From Rachicladosporium sp. CCFEE 5018 (lineage: Eukaryota > Ascomycota > Dothideomycetes > Cladosporiales > Cladosporiaceae): a DNA stretch of 64,000 nt. Position numbers and translations under genes: made by a program. This document shows positions 41,523 to 52,009 of the stretch, piece by piece (the first letter of the stretch is position 1; every line of letters begins with the position of its first letter). The DNA lies in contig KZ111156.1 of the NCBI GenBank assembly GCA_002077045.2, positions 307,444-371,443 on the forward strand, read 5' to 3'. The notes below the pieces were generated by a model. That model was given only the letters and a program-made list of their open reading frames with translations, was not told the DNA's origin and made no database searches.

Positions 41523-42275
41523 TCATTGAAACTCGCCAAACTCCCCATCATCAAATCCAAGATCTTGCGCAGTCTTACTACTTACTTGCGATTTGGGTGG
41601 TGGTGGTGGTGGCGGTAAAGCAACACTCTCACTCGCCTTCCCAGCAGGCGGTGGCGGCGCGATGCTGAACAACGCAGTCCCCTCATCCTTCGGCCCCTCC
41701 TCATGCTGTCCAACCTGCCCATGTACTCTCCGACTCTTCCCGCCGACTTGCACATGTATCTTCTCCCCTTCCTTCAAATTGAAATCCCTTTTCACCTCCT
41801 CGCCCAACCCTTCCTTCGCCTTCCCATTCACAGCTCCACTACCCTCCCATCCCAGCAGCTTCCTCGCCTCTGTCAACGCAATGCCGAAGTCGAAAGCCGG
41901 ACTCCGGTCCTCGAACCCAATGCCTAGCGTAGCTTTCATTCCACCTTCACCTTGCACGCGGACAGCAAAGAAGCGCGCGGAGTCGAGCGCGGCTTGAACT
42001 ACAGCTGAAGAAGTATACGGCGCCGCTGCGAACAAGTCGCCCGTATTGCTGTCCTCTAACCGAATTTCGATCGCGAGGTTCGTCGGAGCATCGTCGGCGG
42101 AGATCGAGGACTCGACTACCCGCAGCCTGGCTGTGAAGATCTCCTTTGCAGTGGGACGGGGTGGAGCGGTCCAGGAAGCTGCTAGGAAACCTTTGGTGGA
42201 GGTGAGGGGTGGGATGGTGTAGACGTGGATGTTGGGGGTGGAGAAGAGGACGCGGGTTATCGTTGTGGCGTCCAT
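41523..42275 (-). CDS. NECAP-family endocytic adaptor
   Basis: Single exon, 250 aa. NECAP proteins have an N-terminal PH-like (PHear) domain that binds AP-2 and regulates clathrin coats. The domain is visible: TRVLFSTPNIHVYTIPPLTSTKGFLAASW, TARLRVVES, AIEIRLEDSNTGDLFAAAPY, VQGEGGMKATLGIGFEDRSPAFDFGIAL and DFNLKEGEKIHVQV. The tail is Pro-rich and ends in DDGEFGEFQ, an acidic Phe motif of the adaptor-ear binding kind. Converges on SHE9, stops 65 bp apart. Confidence 0.92.
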   Translation of the reverse strand: MDATTITRVLFSTPNIHVYTIPPLTSTKGFLAASWTAPPRPTAKEIFTARLRVVESSISADDAPTNLAIEIRLEDSNTGDLFAAAPYTSSAVVQAALDSARFFAVRVQGEGGMKATLGIGFEDRSPAFDFGIALTEARKLLGWEGSGAVNGKAKEGLGEEVKRDFNLKEGEKIHVQVGGKSRRVHGQVGQHEEGPKDEGTALFSIAPPPPAGKASESVALPPPPPPPKSQVSSKTAQDLGFDDGEFGEFQ

Positions 42276-42533
42276 GGTCGCTATTGACTACCATTAATAG
42301 TGTGCCGAGATGGTAATCAGAGTGCTGTCTCGAAGCTCTTGTCCGGCTCGTCAATGCTCTCTAGAGACCCTCACTGGCGCCGGAGATAACTGCGGGCTTT
42401 GCTCAACGTGCCGAACCTTAGCGAGCGCCACGATCTCATGCCCCACTACAGATCTTGCCCTGAGTCTCAAAAATCTAGGCCATCTCTTCTTGCACAGCCG
42501 AGTCTCAGCACACAAACAAACTTACTACTCATC

Positions 42534-43610
42534 ATGTCGCCCTCCGCCATGCCTCTCGAATACGAAGTCGACTCCTCCATCGACTCCTCCATCGACTCCT
42601 CCATTGCCCCTCTCCGCAAAACTCTCAGCTCTGAATCCGCCCCCCTCGCAGCCCGTTTCCGCGCCCTGTTCTCGCTCAAACACATTGCCTCTCAGACACC
42701 CCCTACACCCTCTACAACCTCCGCCATCGAATCGATAGCAGCAGCCTTTACATCGCCCTCCGCGCTACTCAAACATGAACTCGCCTACTGTCTCGGGCAA
42801 AGCGGGAAGAATGAAGCGAAGCCTTTCTTGCGTGAGGTGGTGATGGATCGGCAAGAAGACAGTATGTGTCGGCATGAGGCTGCTGAGGCTCTTGGAGCGC
42901 TGGAGGACGAGGGGAGCCTAGAGTTGTTGAGGGAACGGAGAGATGATGCTGGGGAGGAGGAGGTGGTAAGGGAGACTTGTGAGATTGCTGTGGGGAGGAT
43001 TGAGTGGTGTTGTAGTGAGGAGGGGAGGAGGGAGAAATTGAAGAAGAGGTGAGCCTGGGACAATGTTCGGGGTATCGCAGCTTGCATACTGACGCATCTC
43101 TGCAGCGACTTCGCATCGATAGACCCTGCACCACCACTCGCTCACACAGACACCGCGCCCTCAATACCCGACTACGAGCACACCCTCCTCGACACCTCAC
43201 TCCCCCTCTTCCAACGCTACCGAGCTATGTTCGCGCTCCGTGACCTCGCCTCACCTCCAGACCTCCCCACAGCCGTCCCTGCAGTACAAGCCCTCGCACG
43301 AGGCTTCTCAGACCCATCCGCTCTCTTCCGCCACGAGATCGCGTTCGTGTTCGGCCAGCTCTCGCATCCTGCATCGATACCCAGTCTGACGGAGGTTCTC
43401 GGCAACACCAAGGAGGCGAGCATGGTGCGACATGAGGCTGCCGAGGCATTAGGCAGTCTAGGCGATGAAGAGGGAGTCGAGGATACGCTGCGGAGGTTCT
43501 TGAATGATCCAGAGCAAGTCGTGTCGGATAGCATTGTCGTAGCGCTGGATATGGCTGCGTACGAGCGGAGTGGGCAGGCCGAGTATGCTACTGTGCCGAT
43601 AGCAGTATGA
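42534..43610 (+). CDS. LIA1: Deoxyhypusine hydroxylase
   Basis: Two exons, 42534-43048 and 43106-43610, 339 aa. It hydroxylates deoxyhypusine on eIF5A to make hypusine, using a di-iron centre. The HEAT-like repeats carry four His-Glu metal sites, two per half: KHELAYCLGQ and RHEAAEALGAL in exon 1, RHEIAFVFGQL and RHEAAEALGSLGDEEG in exon 2. A 12-bp direct repeat at 42567-42602 (three units encoding VDSS/IDSS/IDSS) lengthens the N-terminus; it looks recently expanded. Divergent from NECAP. Confidence 0.95.
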
Positions 43611-43712
43611 ACGCACTGCGCGACACCCACGACAGCCCTTCTCACTTTCGTCCTCCTGTCTCCATAGCCATGTGCTCTTCATCACCTCTCCACACCCATG
43701 ATCTTGTTCCTC

Positions 43713-44151
43713 TCAGTTATTCACATTCCACTCATGCCCACACTTCACACACGTATAGAACACCGTGCTCCCCTCATCCGCGCTCCTCAGCTGTCGCGTA
43801 TAGTACCTCGTCTGCGGGTTTCCGCATTTCTCACACGGCACGTCTATCAGGGCGTCTTGCTGGATTTCGCCTTCGGCTACCTCGCGCACGTCGGTGCGAA
43901 GTCTGTCGCGGAGGGAGGAGGGGAAGGCGTCAGATTTCGAGTGGGTAATGATGGTGTGGGGAGCGGTGCCTGAGTTGTACCGTGTCAGCACATGTGCCCG
44001 AGAGAGCCTAGTTGTCCTTATGAGGCAGGATGGACGAACCTTTGGTTTTGGCGCCGCAGACTTCGCAGATGAGGGTCGCTCGAGGATCGGTGGTGGATTC
44101 GAGGAGGTTGCCGCATGCGCAGAAGTTCAGCGATCCGGTTGAAGAGGTCAT
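43713..44151 (-). CDS. RPA12: RNA polymerase I subunit RPA12
   Basis: Two exons, 44151-44040 and 43969-43713, 122 aa. RPA12 carries the RNA cleavage activity of Pol I and has two zinc ribbons. The C-terminal TFIIS-like ribbon is complete: VPCEKCGNPQTRYYTRQLRSADEGSTVFYTCVKCGHEW with the catalytic DE pair. SDAFPSSLRDR is the RPA12 linker, which separates it from RPB9. The N-terminal ribbon reads NFCACGNLLE then CEVCG; the first pair is Cys-x-Cys where CxxC is normal, one residue short. Divergent from mitochondrial uS12, 173 bp between starts. Confidence 0.93.
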
Positions 44152-44324
44152 AGTACCGTATAAAAGTCTGTAGTGAGCTGTAGCGAGTGAGGCGCAAGAC
44201 GGTAGCTTTCTTGATCCTCGCTAGAAATGTTTAAAGCTCGGACCAACATGCCGAACGTCGCTTCCTCACTTCATGCAACATTGGATATCCCATAAACCTT
44301 ACGGCCCAACTAGTATCTATCGCC

Positions 44325-44937
44325 ATGGCCTCCTCACTCCTCTCCTCTCTCCTCCGCCTCCCGCCCGCAACGCGCTCCCTCCTGGCTCTTGCACCGATCA
44401 CCTCCCTCCACCCTCTCCCCCGACATTTCTCCACCACCTCCTCATGCCTAGCGACCTACAATCAAGTCCTTCGCGGCTGCCGGGAAGGACAGAAAGCACG
44501 CAAACCCACCTCGCCCGCACTCGTGAACAGGCCGGAGATGAAGGGAGTGTGCGTGCGAGTGGGCACGACGAAGCCGAAGAAACCGAATTCGGGGGAGAGG
44601 AAAGTCGCGAGGGTTAGGCTGAGTAGTGGGATGGTTATCACGGCTTATATTCCTGGAGAAGGTGAGTACTCACTAGGAGGTAGGAACCCTCGGGAGGTAT
44701 TGGGCTGACGACAAACAGGGCATAACGTGCAGCAGCACTCGGTGGTGATGGTACGGGGAGGGAGAAGTCAGGATTGTCCGGGAGTGAAGTACCACTTGGT
44801 GAGAGGGGCGTTCGATCTGGTATACTCACTTTATGACTGTGGTGTGCTGCAGCTGCTGACTTGGTATGCAGGGAGGTGTGGGTAACCGTGTGACCAGCCG
44901 GTCCAAGTACGGCACAAAGAAACCGAAGGCGGCGTAG
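44325..44937 (+). CDS. Mitochondrial ribosomal protein uS12m
   Basis: Three exons, 44325-44661, 44719-44819 and 44872-44937, 167 aa. uS12 lies at the decoding centre of the small ribosomal subunit. The first 45 residues are a presequence (LLSSLLRLPPATRSLLALAP). The body has the family line ATYNQVLRGCREGQK, PEMKGVCVRVGTTKPKKPNSGERKVARVRLSSG, then GHNVQQHSVVMVRGGRSQDCPGVKYHLVRGAFDL and GGVGNRVTSRSKYGTKKPK across two introns. The PKKPNS and QDCPGVKYH loops are those altered in streptomycin-resistant bacteria. Confidence 0.95.
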
Positions 44938-45505
44938 CGGATTAGCGATTGAATGTCATTCATTGAGTGGCTGCCGGTCTTGTACCTTTCTCAGATGACC
45001 GAGCGTGCACGCTTCTCGATCAAGGTCGCCTCATGGTATTCGACAGCCGACCTCTGCGTTCACGCGTCCATAATTCACGCTTTCATCTTACACTTCGCTA
45101 GACGCTATCGATGTGACCGGGGATCGTCCTCGCCGAAAGCGCACTAGGGAGCTCGTTTACACTATGTCGCCATTCAGTACGACCGCGCCGAGCCTATCTC
45201 CTCTTGACCTTATTGTTGTCTAATGTCCCTCCCTGTTCGGCTACATTCGGAGCAATTACGACTTCACTGTGTCCTCCCCTTCACTTTCCTTCACTAAGCG
45301 ACGGGAAAGATCTACCGGCTTTACCCGCGAGAAGTTGATCCGCACGGTTCATCTCACGCAAGTCGGACTATTTAAGAAATTTGAGGATCGGTCTGGTACT
45401 GAAGAACACTTCATTACCTGCAGCAAGTTCTTCCTCGAGTACACGCATTCTCGTCCTCGACTACGCCCTTGTTCAACACACATACCTGCAAACAAACCAC
45501 ACAAC
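44938..45505. promoter_or_regulatory. Intergenic region upstream of the secreted peptide gene
   Basis: 568 bp, no gene supported. A TATA-like TATTTAAG lies at about 45369, some 137 bp before the next ATG. Confidence 0.4.
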
Positions 45506-45972
45506 ATGCCTTCCACCACGAAGATGATCCTCTCCCTCTTCACCGCGGCCGCCGTCGCCATCGCGTTGGTACAACCCTCTCTGCAGAGACTTTTAAAAAA
45601 CTGAGACTTCATCTAGTGCGCCCGGCCCCGTCCCCACCACCCTCTCAATCGCCACCAGTGCTAAGGGCACTAGTAAGTCTACTCGCATTCCTGTACACTG
45701 CCTACCGACTCGGCAGCTGACACCCTTGTCTAGTCCCCATCCCCACCGAGGCTCCCATCTACGAGGAGCTCTCCCTCCCCGACCTCTACAAGCGCGCATG
45801 CTACACCACCACCAAGCTCGGCGGCCAGGCGCCTGTCAGTAAGCACATCACTATACCCACATCTCCTGAAAGATCTACACTGACAAGACTTGCAGTCCAG
45901 ACCATCTGCCCCGGTGCGCCTGTCTGCTCGGTTTGCGTGGGATGCAACGCTCCGGTCACGGTCTGCCACTAA
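45506..45972 (+). CDS. Small secreted cysteine-rich peptide precursor
   Basis: Model: exons 45506-45568, 45606-45672, 45734-45838 and 45896-45972, 103 aa, in phase throughout. The start MPSTTKMILSLFTAAAVAIAL is a signal peptide. A Pro/Thr-rich pro-region follows (PGPVPTTLSIATSAKGT), then LYKR, a Kex2-type dibasic site, then about 39 residues with six Cys, ending CNAPVTVCH (spacing C-x16-C-x5-C-x2-C-x2-C-x6-C). Intron 1 is only 37 nt and uses a purine-rich acceptor; it is the weakest junction, but nearby alternatives break the frame. The layout suggests a processed extracellular peptide: an effector-like or antimicrobial-type protein is possible. I recognise no family. Confidence 0.62.
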
Positions 45973-46543
45973 GCGTGGTCAAATTCTCAGCTCAATGGCA
46001 CTGGCTAGACGACTACAAGATGGGCAAGCTTCGGTGTGAATCCGCTATCTTGGCTGGGAGTACAAGGGGAACTGATGGCGAACGGTGGTACGGTTAGATC
46101 GAAAAGTTGGGATGCTTTGGCTGCTTTGTAGCAGGAGTTAGTCCAAAAAGTCTTGTCTCTTCCCTACGCTCAGAAGCACCTCAATTCCCCAGGGATGTCC
46201 TCGCGGTTGTCTTTGGCACTGCTGGCCGAACATGTCGACTCGCCTTGATCATGTAGCACTGTTGAGCTCCCATTCATTCCCTGACTATAGCAGCTGCGAT
46301 CTAGCCCAAGGTCTCACCGTCAACTTCACTTCACCACATGTACGTCTCGTATCGGCCTAGGAAGCGGCTTCCCTAACTCGGCCTACCCGCAATGCTACCT
46401 CGCCCCCACTCCCCTCGGCAATGGCTTGAGCCTCAGCGCTCGATGAGGTCAATGTCAATGTCTCGACCATGATCCTTCAATGCTGAGTCAATGTGTCTAG
46501 CAGACTGTCCTAGTCCCATGTGCTTCAAGTCTAGACCGCCGCC
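45973..46543. other. Intergenic region, nothing recognised
   Basis: 571 bp between the secreted peptide gene and FAD synthase. Open frames are short and unsupported; no repeat or RNA gene seen. Confidence 0.4.
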
Positions 46544-47476
46544 ATGTCGCCTTCGACCTTGCTAGGCATTCACAGCGACACCAATGGCGACACTCCCACC
46601 ATAAATCAGTCGAATCCGCCTGCATTGCCGGACATATGCGCGAAGGTCAATTCGAGAGTCGAGACATTCTTGAGCTCAGAGCCTGGGAACGAGCGAATAC
46701 GGCATGTCCAGGAGCAGACGAGAGCGAGCTTGAAGATCATACAAGAGGCATTGGAGCGATACAGGTAGACATGCCACGAGTGCACAGCAAGGGAAAGCGC
46801 TGACGGCTAAGCCAAAAGTTCAGATGAACTCTCCATCTCCTACAACGGCGGCAAAGACTGTCTTGTTCTCCTGATCCTCTACCTCGCCGCCCTCCACCGC
46901 CACACCACGTCCCCTTCCCCTCCAAAGCAGGCCAACGGCTCCCCCCAAGCCCCGGCACGAACGCCAGAAACCCTTCCCCAAACCCTCCGCTCAGTCTACA
47001 TCCTCTCCTCCCACCCCTTCCCCGAAGTCGACGCCTTCGTCGCCACCTCAGCAAAAACCTACCACCTCAGCCTAGCCCGCTACGCCAAACCCATGCGAGA
47101 AGCCTTCACAGACTATCTCGCCAACGAGCCCGCCATTCGGGCAATCTTCGTTGGCACGCGCCGAACGGATCCTCATGGCTCGGCGTTGAAGTACTTTGAT
47201 CCTACGGACCGGGGCTGGCCGGCTTTCATGCGGATACATCCGGTGATCGATTGGCATTATGCGGAGATATGGGCGTTTATCAGGGAGCTGGATGTGCCGT
47301 ATTGTGAGCTGTATGATATGGGGTATACGAGTTTGGGCGGGACAACGGACACGCATCCCAATCCTGCTTTGAGGGCGGATCCGGGGGGAGGGGTTGGTGA
47401 GGAGAAGCAGACAGGGTTCAGACCGGCTTACGAGCTGGAGGAGGATGATGAGGAGAGGTTGGGTAGGGATAGATGA
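46544..47476 (+). CDS. FAD1: FAD synthase (PAPS-reductase-like)
   Basis: Two exons, 46544-46764 and 46819-47476, 292 aa. It adenylates FMN to FAD. The joined segment DELSISYNGGKDCLVLLILYLA holds the family phosphate-binding motif SYNGGKD. IFVGTRRTDPHGSALKYFDPTDRGWPAFMRIHPVIDWHYAEIWAFIRELDVPYCELYDMGYTSLGG is the flavin and adenylation core, with GTRRTDP typical of eukaryotic FAD1. A Gly-rich insert and an acidic tail finish the protein. There is no N-terminal molybdopterin-binding domain, as in other fungi. Confidence 0.94.
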
Positions 47477-47624
47477 TATGAGCATATCAAATATTGGATG
47501 TTGGGCGAACCTGAAACGGCCTGGCTGGGATGCCAAAGACGTGCATTGCACATCTTATGTTTGTATGTGGTATCGTCTACGAGTAAGTGGAGTTGGCTTG
47601 CTCTGCCACATCTAACCAAGTGTA

Positions 47625-49703
47625 TCACCCAACTTCGTTTCTCCTCGCCGCTTCTTCGCTAGCTTTCTCCCAGCTCGTCCACCGGATATAGAACGACTCC
47701 AGCAAGCACACCATCGCTAATCCAATCGCAGGCCCGGCCCACAGCCCATACAAATCCCAATGCAGCCCGAAGCCCGTTCCGAAGCTGATTGGCAGTCCAA
47801 TCGCATAGTACGCGAACAGACTGGCGTACCCTCCGAATTCCTGTTTCCCCAACCCTCTCAGCACGCCGTTGCAACAAGCCGCCAGACTGTCAAAGAGTTG
47901 GAACGCAGCGTTCACAGGCAGCACCCTTGCCGCTAGATCGTTGACCTCCGGATCCGACGTGAAAAGTCCTGGAATCTTGTTCCTCAGTGTAAGCAGCATG
48001 ATAGCATTGAACAGCCCAATCACCGTCCCCGCCGTGAACGTCACACTCGCAGTCTTCTTCGCCGCATCCGGCAAGCCCGCTCCAATCAAATTCGCCACCC
48101 TCGTACTAGCAGCAATACTCAGCGGGAACGGCAGCTGGTATGTCAGCACGCTCAGACTCTGCAGTACAGTATTTGCAGCTAGATGCGTGGCGGAGATCCA
48201 GGACGAGGAGAGGGTCAGGATCTCGAAGGCAAGGAACTCGGCCATGACCATTACGAGACCCGGCAGCGCGAGCCGGATCATGGGACCCCAATTCTTGAGC
48301 GCTGAGCGCGAGAGACCGGGCCAGCATTCGAGGCCGCCGAAGAAGCGGACATAGGCTAGGAGAAGGACGGGCATGAGGGTTTCGGTTATTACGACTGCTA
48401 TTGGGCAGCCGATGAAACCCATTTCTAGTTTCTGAGAGGGCGTTAGCGGGGCTAAGGCAAGGATTCAATGGATGGAGGACGCACCCAGACCAGCAACCAG
48501 TGCAGAAAGACGTTTAGTGGCGCGCAGATTAGTAGGACGTACATCGTTGCGCTGAAGCGGCCTTGGGCTTGCACGTAGCGTTTACCGGACTCGAAGCAGG
48601 CGTACCTATGTCGCTCTATCAGCATACTTCTTCGACCTCTTCTCGCAAGTTTGCAATACTTACGCCGGTGCTCCGACAATCAAAACCTTCAAATACATCC
48701 CCGCCAGCCTCGCCGTCTCCTTCTCCGGCACAATGACCCCCAGAATCTCGCTCCCAAAGAACCACACCACCGATATCGGCACAGTGATACTCCACAAAAA
48801 CAATACCATCCTCTGCAGTTGCAGTCCCACCAACTTCTTATTCCCACTCCCATAAGCCTGCGCACACAACGTATCCAGACTCGTAGCCAGACCATGATAG
48901 ATCGCATACCCGGTTATATTCGCAGTCATGGACCCCAAGGAGACGGCGCCTAGCTCGATCTTGCCTATGTGGCCTACGGTGAAGATTGAGGTGAGGGTCA
49001 GGGAGTTTTGAAGGATGAAGGTCAGCATTAGCGGTAATGAATATTTCATTAGTACTTTTGACTCGCGCTGCCAGGTCGTCTTTATTTGACCGGAGAGGAT
49101 GGCTTCTTCCCATTTGATGTCGACAGCTGTTGGGGAGGCTTCGCCGCCGTAGGGCGCATCCTCGAGAAGGGCGGTGGACTCCGTTGGGTCTGAGGTGGGG
49201 GAGTCTTCTTCGTCTAGACGATCGCTCCTCCGTCTGCCTATGGAGGCGTGCGAGAGCCGCTTTCCCAAACCACGGCCAGAGGTGCCGGAGCTATTGCTTG
49301 CTCGTCTTCGTGAGTGCTTGGGTGGCAGCAAATTGTTGTCACGTAGCAGACTTCGCTCTTCGTCTAGCGCCTCCTCCCGTTCTGACTCTGTGGGAGCCAC
49401 GACCTCGCTCTGTCGTACTGGCTGCGCTCCTAAGAATGGCCGTGGTCCACCGGCCATGTAGCTGGGTCGCCTACCGGCGATGGAGTGCTGTGTGAGTCCA
49501 GCATAGTCCTGGGACGTAGTGCGACTGAGTGAGGGCTGGATGTTGTCTTCTGCTTGGAAGGCGGTGTCATCGTCTATATCGTCCAGATCTCGGGCTATGG
49601 ACTCTTCGGCGAGACTGAGTGGCTCATGTTGTGAACGATATGAGGCGCCGAGACTGCGCGCTGCGCTATGCTCGCGCGCAGGTCGCTGAATAGGTCTGCT
49701 CAT
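47625..49703 (-). CDS. MATE-family multidrug/toxin efflux transporter
   Basis: Three exons, 49703-48664, 48605-48485 and 48431-47625, 655 aa. MATE proteins export organic compounds in exchange for H+ or Na+. The first 200 or so residues are a polar, Ser/Arg-rich cytosolic extension, common in fungal members. The transporter starts at LMKYSLPLMLTFILQNSL; then GKIELGAVSLGSMTANITGYAIYHGLATSLDTLCAQAYGSGN, the MATE signature, and in the second half LPGLVMVMAEFLAFEILTL and AASTRVANLIGAG. About 12 TM segments are expected. Closest character is the yeast ERC1/vacuolar-type fungal MATE group; substrate unknown. Confidence 0.93.
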
Positions 49704-50473
49704 GTCTAATCACTATTTTCTAGGACATCCGATACCCAGGCTGTTTTGCAAAGTGCTGAGCGCCACTTTTTGCGTTGCTGAATGTAATTGTGAGGAAACG
49801 TAGAAATACTAGAGAGAAAGAATAGCCTACCACGATCTTCCACTCACGTGCTGAAGTGCGATAGCAGCGGTGGAGAGCTACGCCATACCTGCATTCACCC
49901 TAAGGTAAACCTCCACCTTCGGTCACCGCGCCTGAGTGACTAACCGATATCAACAATCGCGCGATAATGCAGCGCGCCGTACCTTATACGTGGCGCGAAT
50001 CTCCAGCCATCGTGTGATTGAGTGCCAGTAAGATGATCCCCGAGTTTAGATCTTTGACCAGATCCTGCGCCCTTGCGATCAAATCGGCCTTAGAACATTG
50101 ATAATGCATAAACCTCTTCCGTCACAAGCTGCAGTCGGCAATCCCAGCCCACCATGCCCCTCCAAAATCCCTGCATGGCACTAGTTGCCGGCTGGCAGAG
50201 CCCGATTAGGAAGGAAGAGTAGGGTAGAAACGTTGCCAAGAGGGCGAATGAGCGAAGCTTGATTGCGCGAATGTGAGACATAAGTCTGGAAGATCGCATC
50301 TGTCGGAGTGCCCGACGGAACCCGCGTGACGCGTGAACTAGCATTCCTCTTTCTAAAGATGTATCAAAGGTGTTTGCCTTGTCGTGATACGTCCAAGGTG
50401 TATCAAATTCAGGCATTTATAGCAGTCAAACACGTGGCCTGCGGGAAGTCGACAGAGAGCTCTTCTACGGGGA
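49704..50473. other. Intergenic region, nothing recognised
   Basis: 770 bp between the MATE start and the TAP42 stop (both minus strand). It should include the MATE promoter. No motif-bearing open frame, repeat or RNA gene seen. Confidence 0.4.
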
Positions 50474-51544
50474 TTACCCTCTGTTTATCGTATTCCCGCT
50501 CCCCTTGGGATTAGCCTCCACATACTCATCCCAGTCTCTCGCCTTCATAGTCGCCCGATCTGCCGCCTCGAAGTCATCCTCGTCTACATAGGGCGCGTTA
50601 CCGCTTGCCTCTCCACCACCCTCGATCATCCCGCCCCGCTTTCGCTCCTCCTCTAAGTACTCGTCGATACTCATGGTTGGCAGACTATGATCTGGTCGAA
50701 ACACGCCGTCGCGGAAGTCTTGTCGTTTGCTAGTGGTGAGGGTGAAGGGTCTGAGAGGTTTGCCTGAGGGATCCAGAAGTGGACCTTTCGTGAGACCGGC
50801 CGAGAGATGATTGCTTGAGTCGAGACGGTCGGAGTACGGATCGCGTGCCCGGTCGCGGTCTCGAGAGTCGTGGACTTTTGTATCCGCGTCTGGTGGTGGC
50901 GAGGGAGGGGCGAGGGAGAGGATATGGAGCTCCAGACCTATTGACTCGAGTGACTGCAAGGTTTGGTGCGTGCAATAGGCGATGTTGGTCAACTGCAGCT
51001 CTCGATATGCATCGTCGTCTCGTTCTGCCAATGATGGATCGTTCTGCGTGTGCTCCAGCTTCTGCCGCAACGCCTTCTCCTCCTTGAACCGCTTGATCTT
51101 GATGTCACGCTTCATCGATGGGTCCGTCGTTGCTGCTGTTGAGAAGGTGTTCGGCGACTCCTGGAAGAGCTCCAGCAAGTCCGCATCGCTCTTGCTGAGC
51201 ATCTCATATCGATCCAGCTGCTTGAGATACTCTTCATAGCTCCTCTGTGCCCTGCTGATCGTGGCTTTGCGGTTTGGCCCATTCACTCGCATACATAGCT
51301 CTGCAACCCGGTATCGCAGTAGTAGATACTGCAGGTCTGCAGACGCTATATCCTCCAAAGTCTCGTTCGGGCTGAAGAGTGATATGCGCGAAGCGATCTC
51401 TATACATTGCTCGTACAGGCGGAGTGCGTTGGTGAGGTTCTCTTGAAAGGTAGCGGAGTTGCTGTCGAACGAGGACTCGATGGCCTTCCGCTGTTGTTCG
51501 GCATCGCTGTAGACAGTCCGGAGACTGCGTATGTCGTCTGCCAT
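50474..51544 (-). CDS. TAP42: TAP42/alpha4-family PP2A regulator
   Basis: Single exon, 356 aa. TAP42 binds PP2A-type catalytic subunits and links them to TORC1 signalling. The N-terminal TPR-like helical domain is present (LTNALRLYEQCIEIASRISLFSPNETLEDIASADLQYLLLRYRVAEL). MKRDIKIKRFKEEKALRQKLE is the conserved central helix bearing the phosphatase-contact basic residues. The C-terminal part has RPFTLTTSKRQDFRDGVFRPDHSLPTMSIDEYLEEERKRGG, highly typical of the family, and ends acidic then DWDEYVEANPKGSGNTINRG, the conserved C-terminus. Confidence 0.94.
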   Translation of the reverse strand: MADDIRSLRTVYSDAEQQRKAIESSFDSNSATFQENLTNALRLYEQCIEIASRISLFSPNETLEDIASADLQYLLLRYRVAELCMRVNGPNRKATISRAQRSYEEYLKQLDRYEMLSKSDADLLELFQESPNTFSTAATTDPSMKRDIKIKRFKEEKALRQKLEHTQNDPSLAERDDDAYRELQLTNIAYCTHQTLQSLESIGLELHILSLAPPSPPPDADTKVHDSRDRDRARDPYSDRLDSSNHLSAGLTKGPLLDPSGKPLRPFTLTTSKRQDFRDGVFRPDHSLPTMSIDEYLEEERKRGGMIEGGGEASGNAPYVDEDDFEAADRATMKARDWDEYVEANPKGSGNTINRG

Positions 51545-52009
51545 ATTGATGAGGTGGGTAATGAGGTTGAAGGCAAGATGTTACCATTCTCTGCCACATG
51601 GCGGGCATGTGAAAGTGGCTGCTTAGTCACGAGCTCTCCAGCCAGAAAGCGCGACTCCAGTCTCTCCTTCCTGTGCGTCTCGTTACAGAACTGGAAGTAA
51701 CGTTCTCTCGATGCATGTGACGCCACGTGAATGCCTGATAAGTATTATTCCCTTCATCGGTCTCACGACGGATTTACCCTCTTTCACCACCCCTCCATCG
51801 ACTTGTGTGGCATACGCCTTTGGCATCTGTCCTCACGCGTTGCGTCCTCAACAGTGTTTGCCCCAGCAACAAACACTATGAGACAGTCTCTTACTTCTAA
51901 AATTCTGCATTAGCACCTTCTGTGGATCTCTGACAGTCATTGACCTGGTGAGGTGGCTTGCTGTCTTTTATGCAATACTGTCAGCTAAGCGGTGCGAACA
52001 TCCTTCGAC
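51545..52009. promoter_or_regulatory. Divergent promoter, TAP42 / Dicer-like gene
   Basis: 465 bp with no supported gene. The open frames crossing it are antisense shadows of TAP42 or short. Confidence 0.4.
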
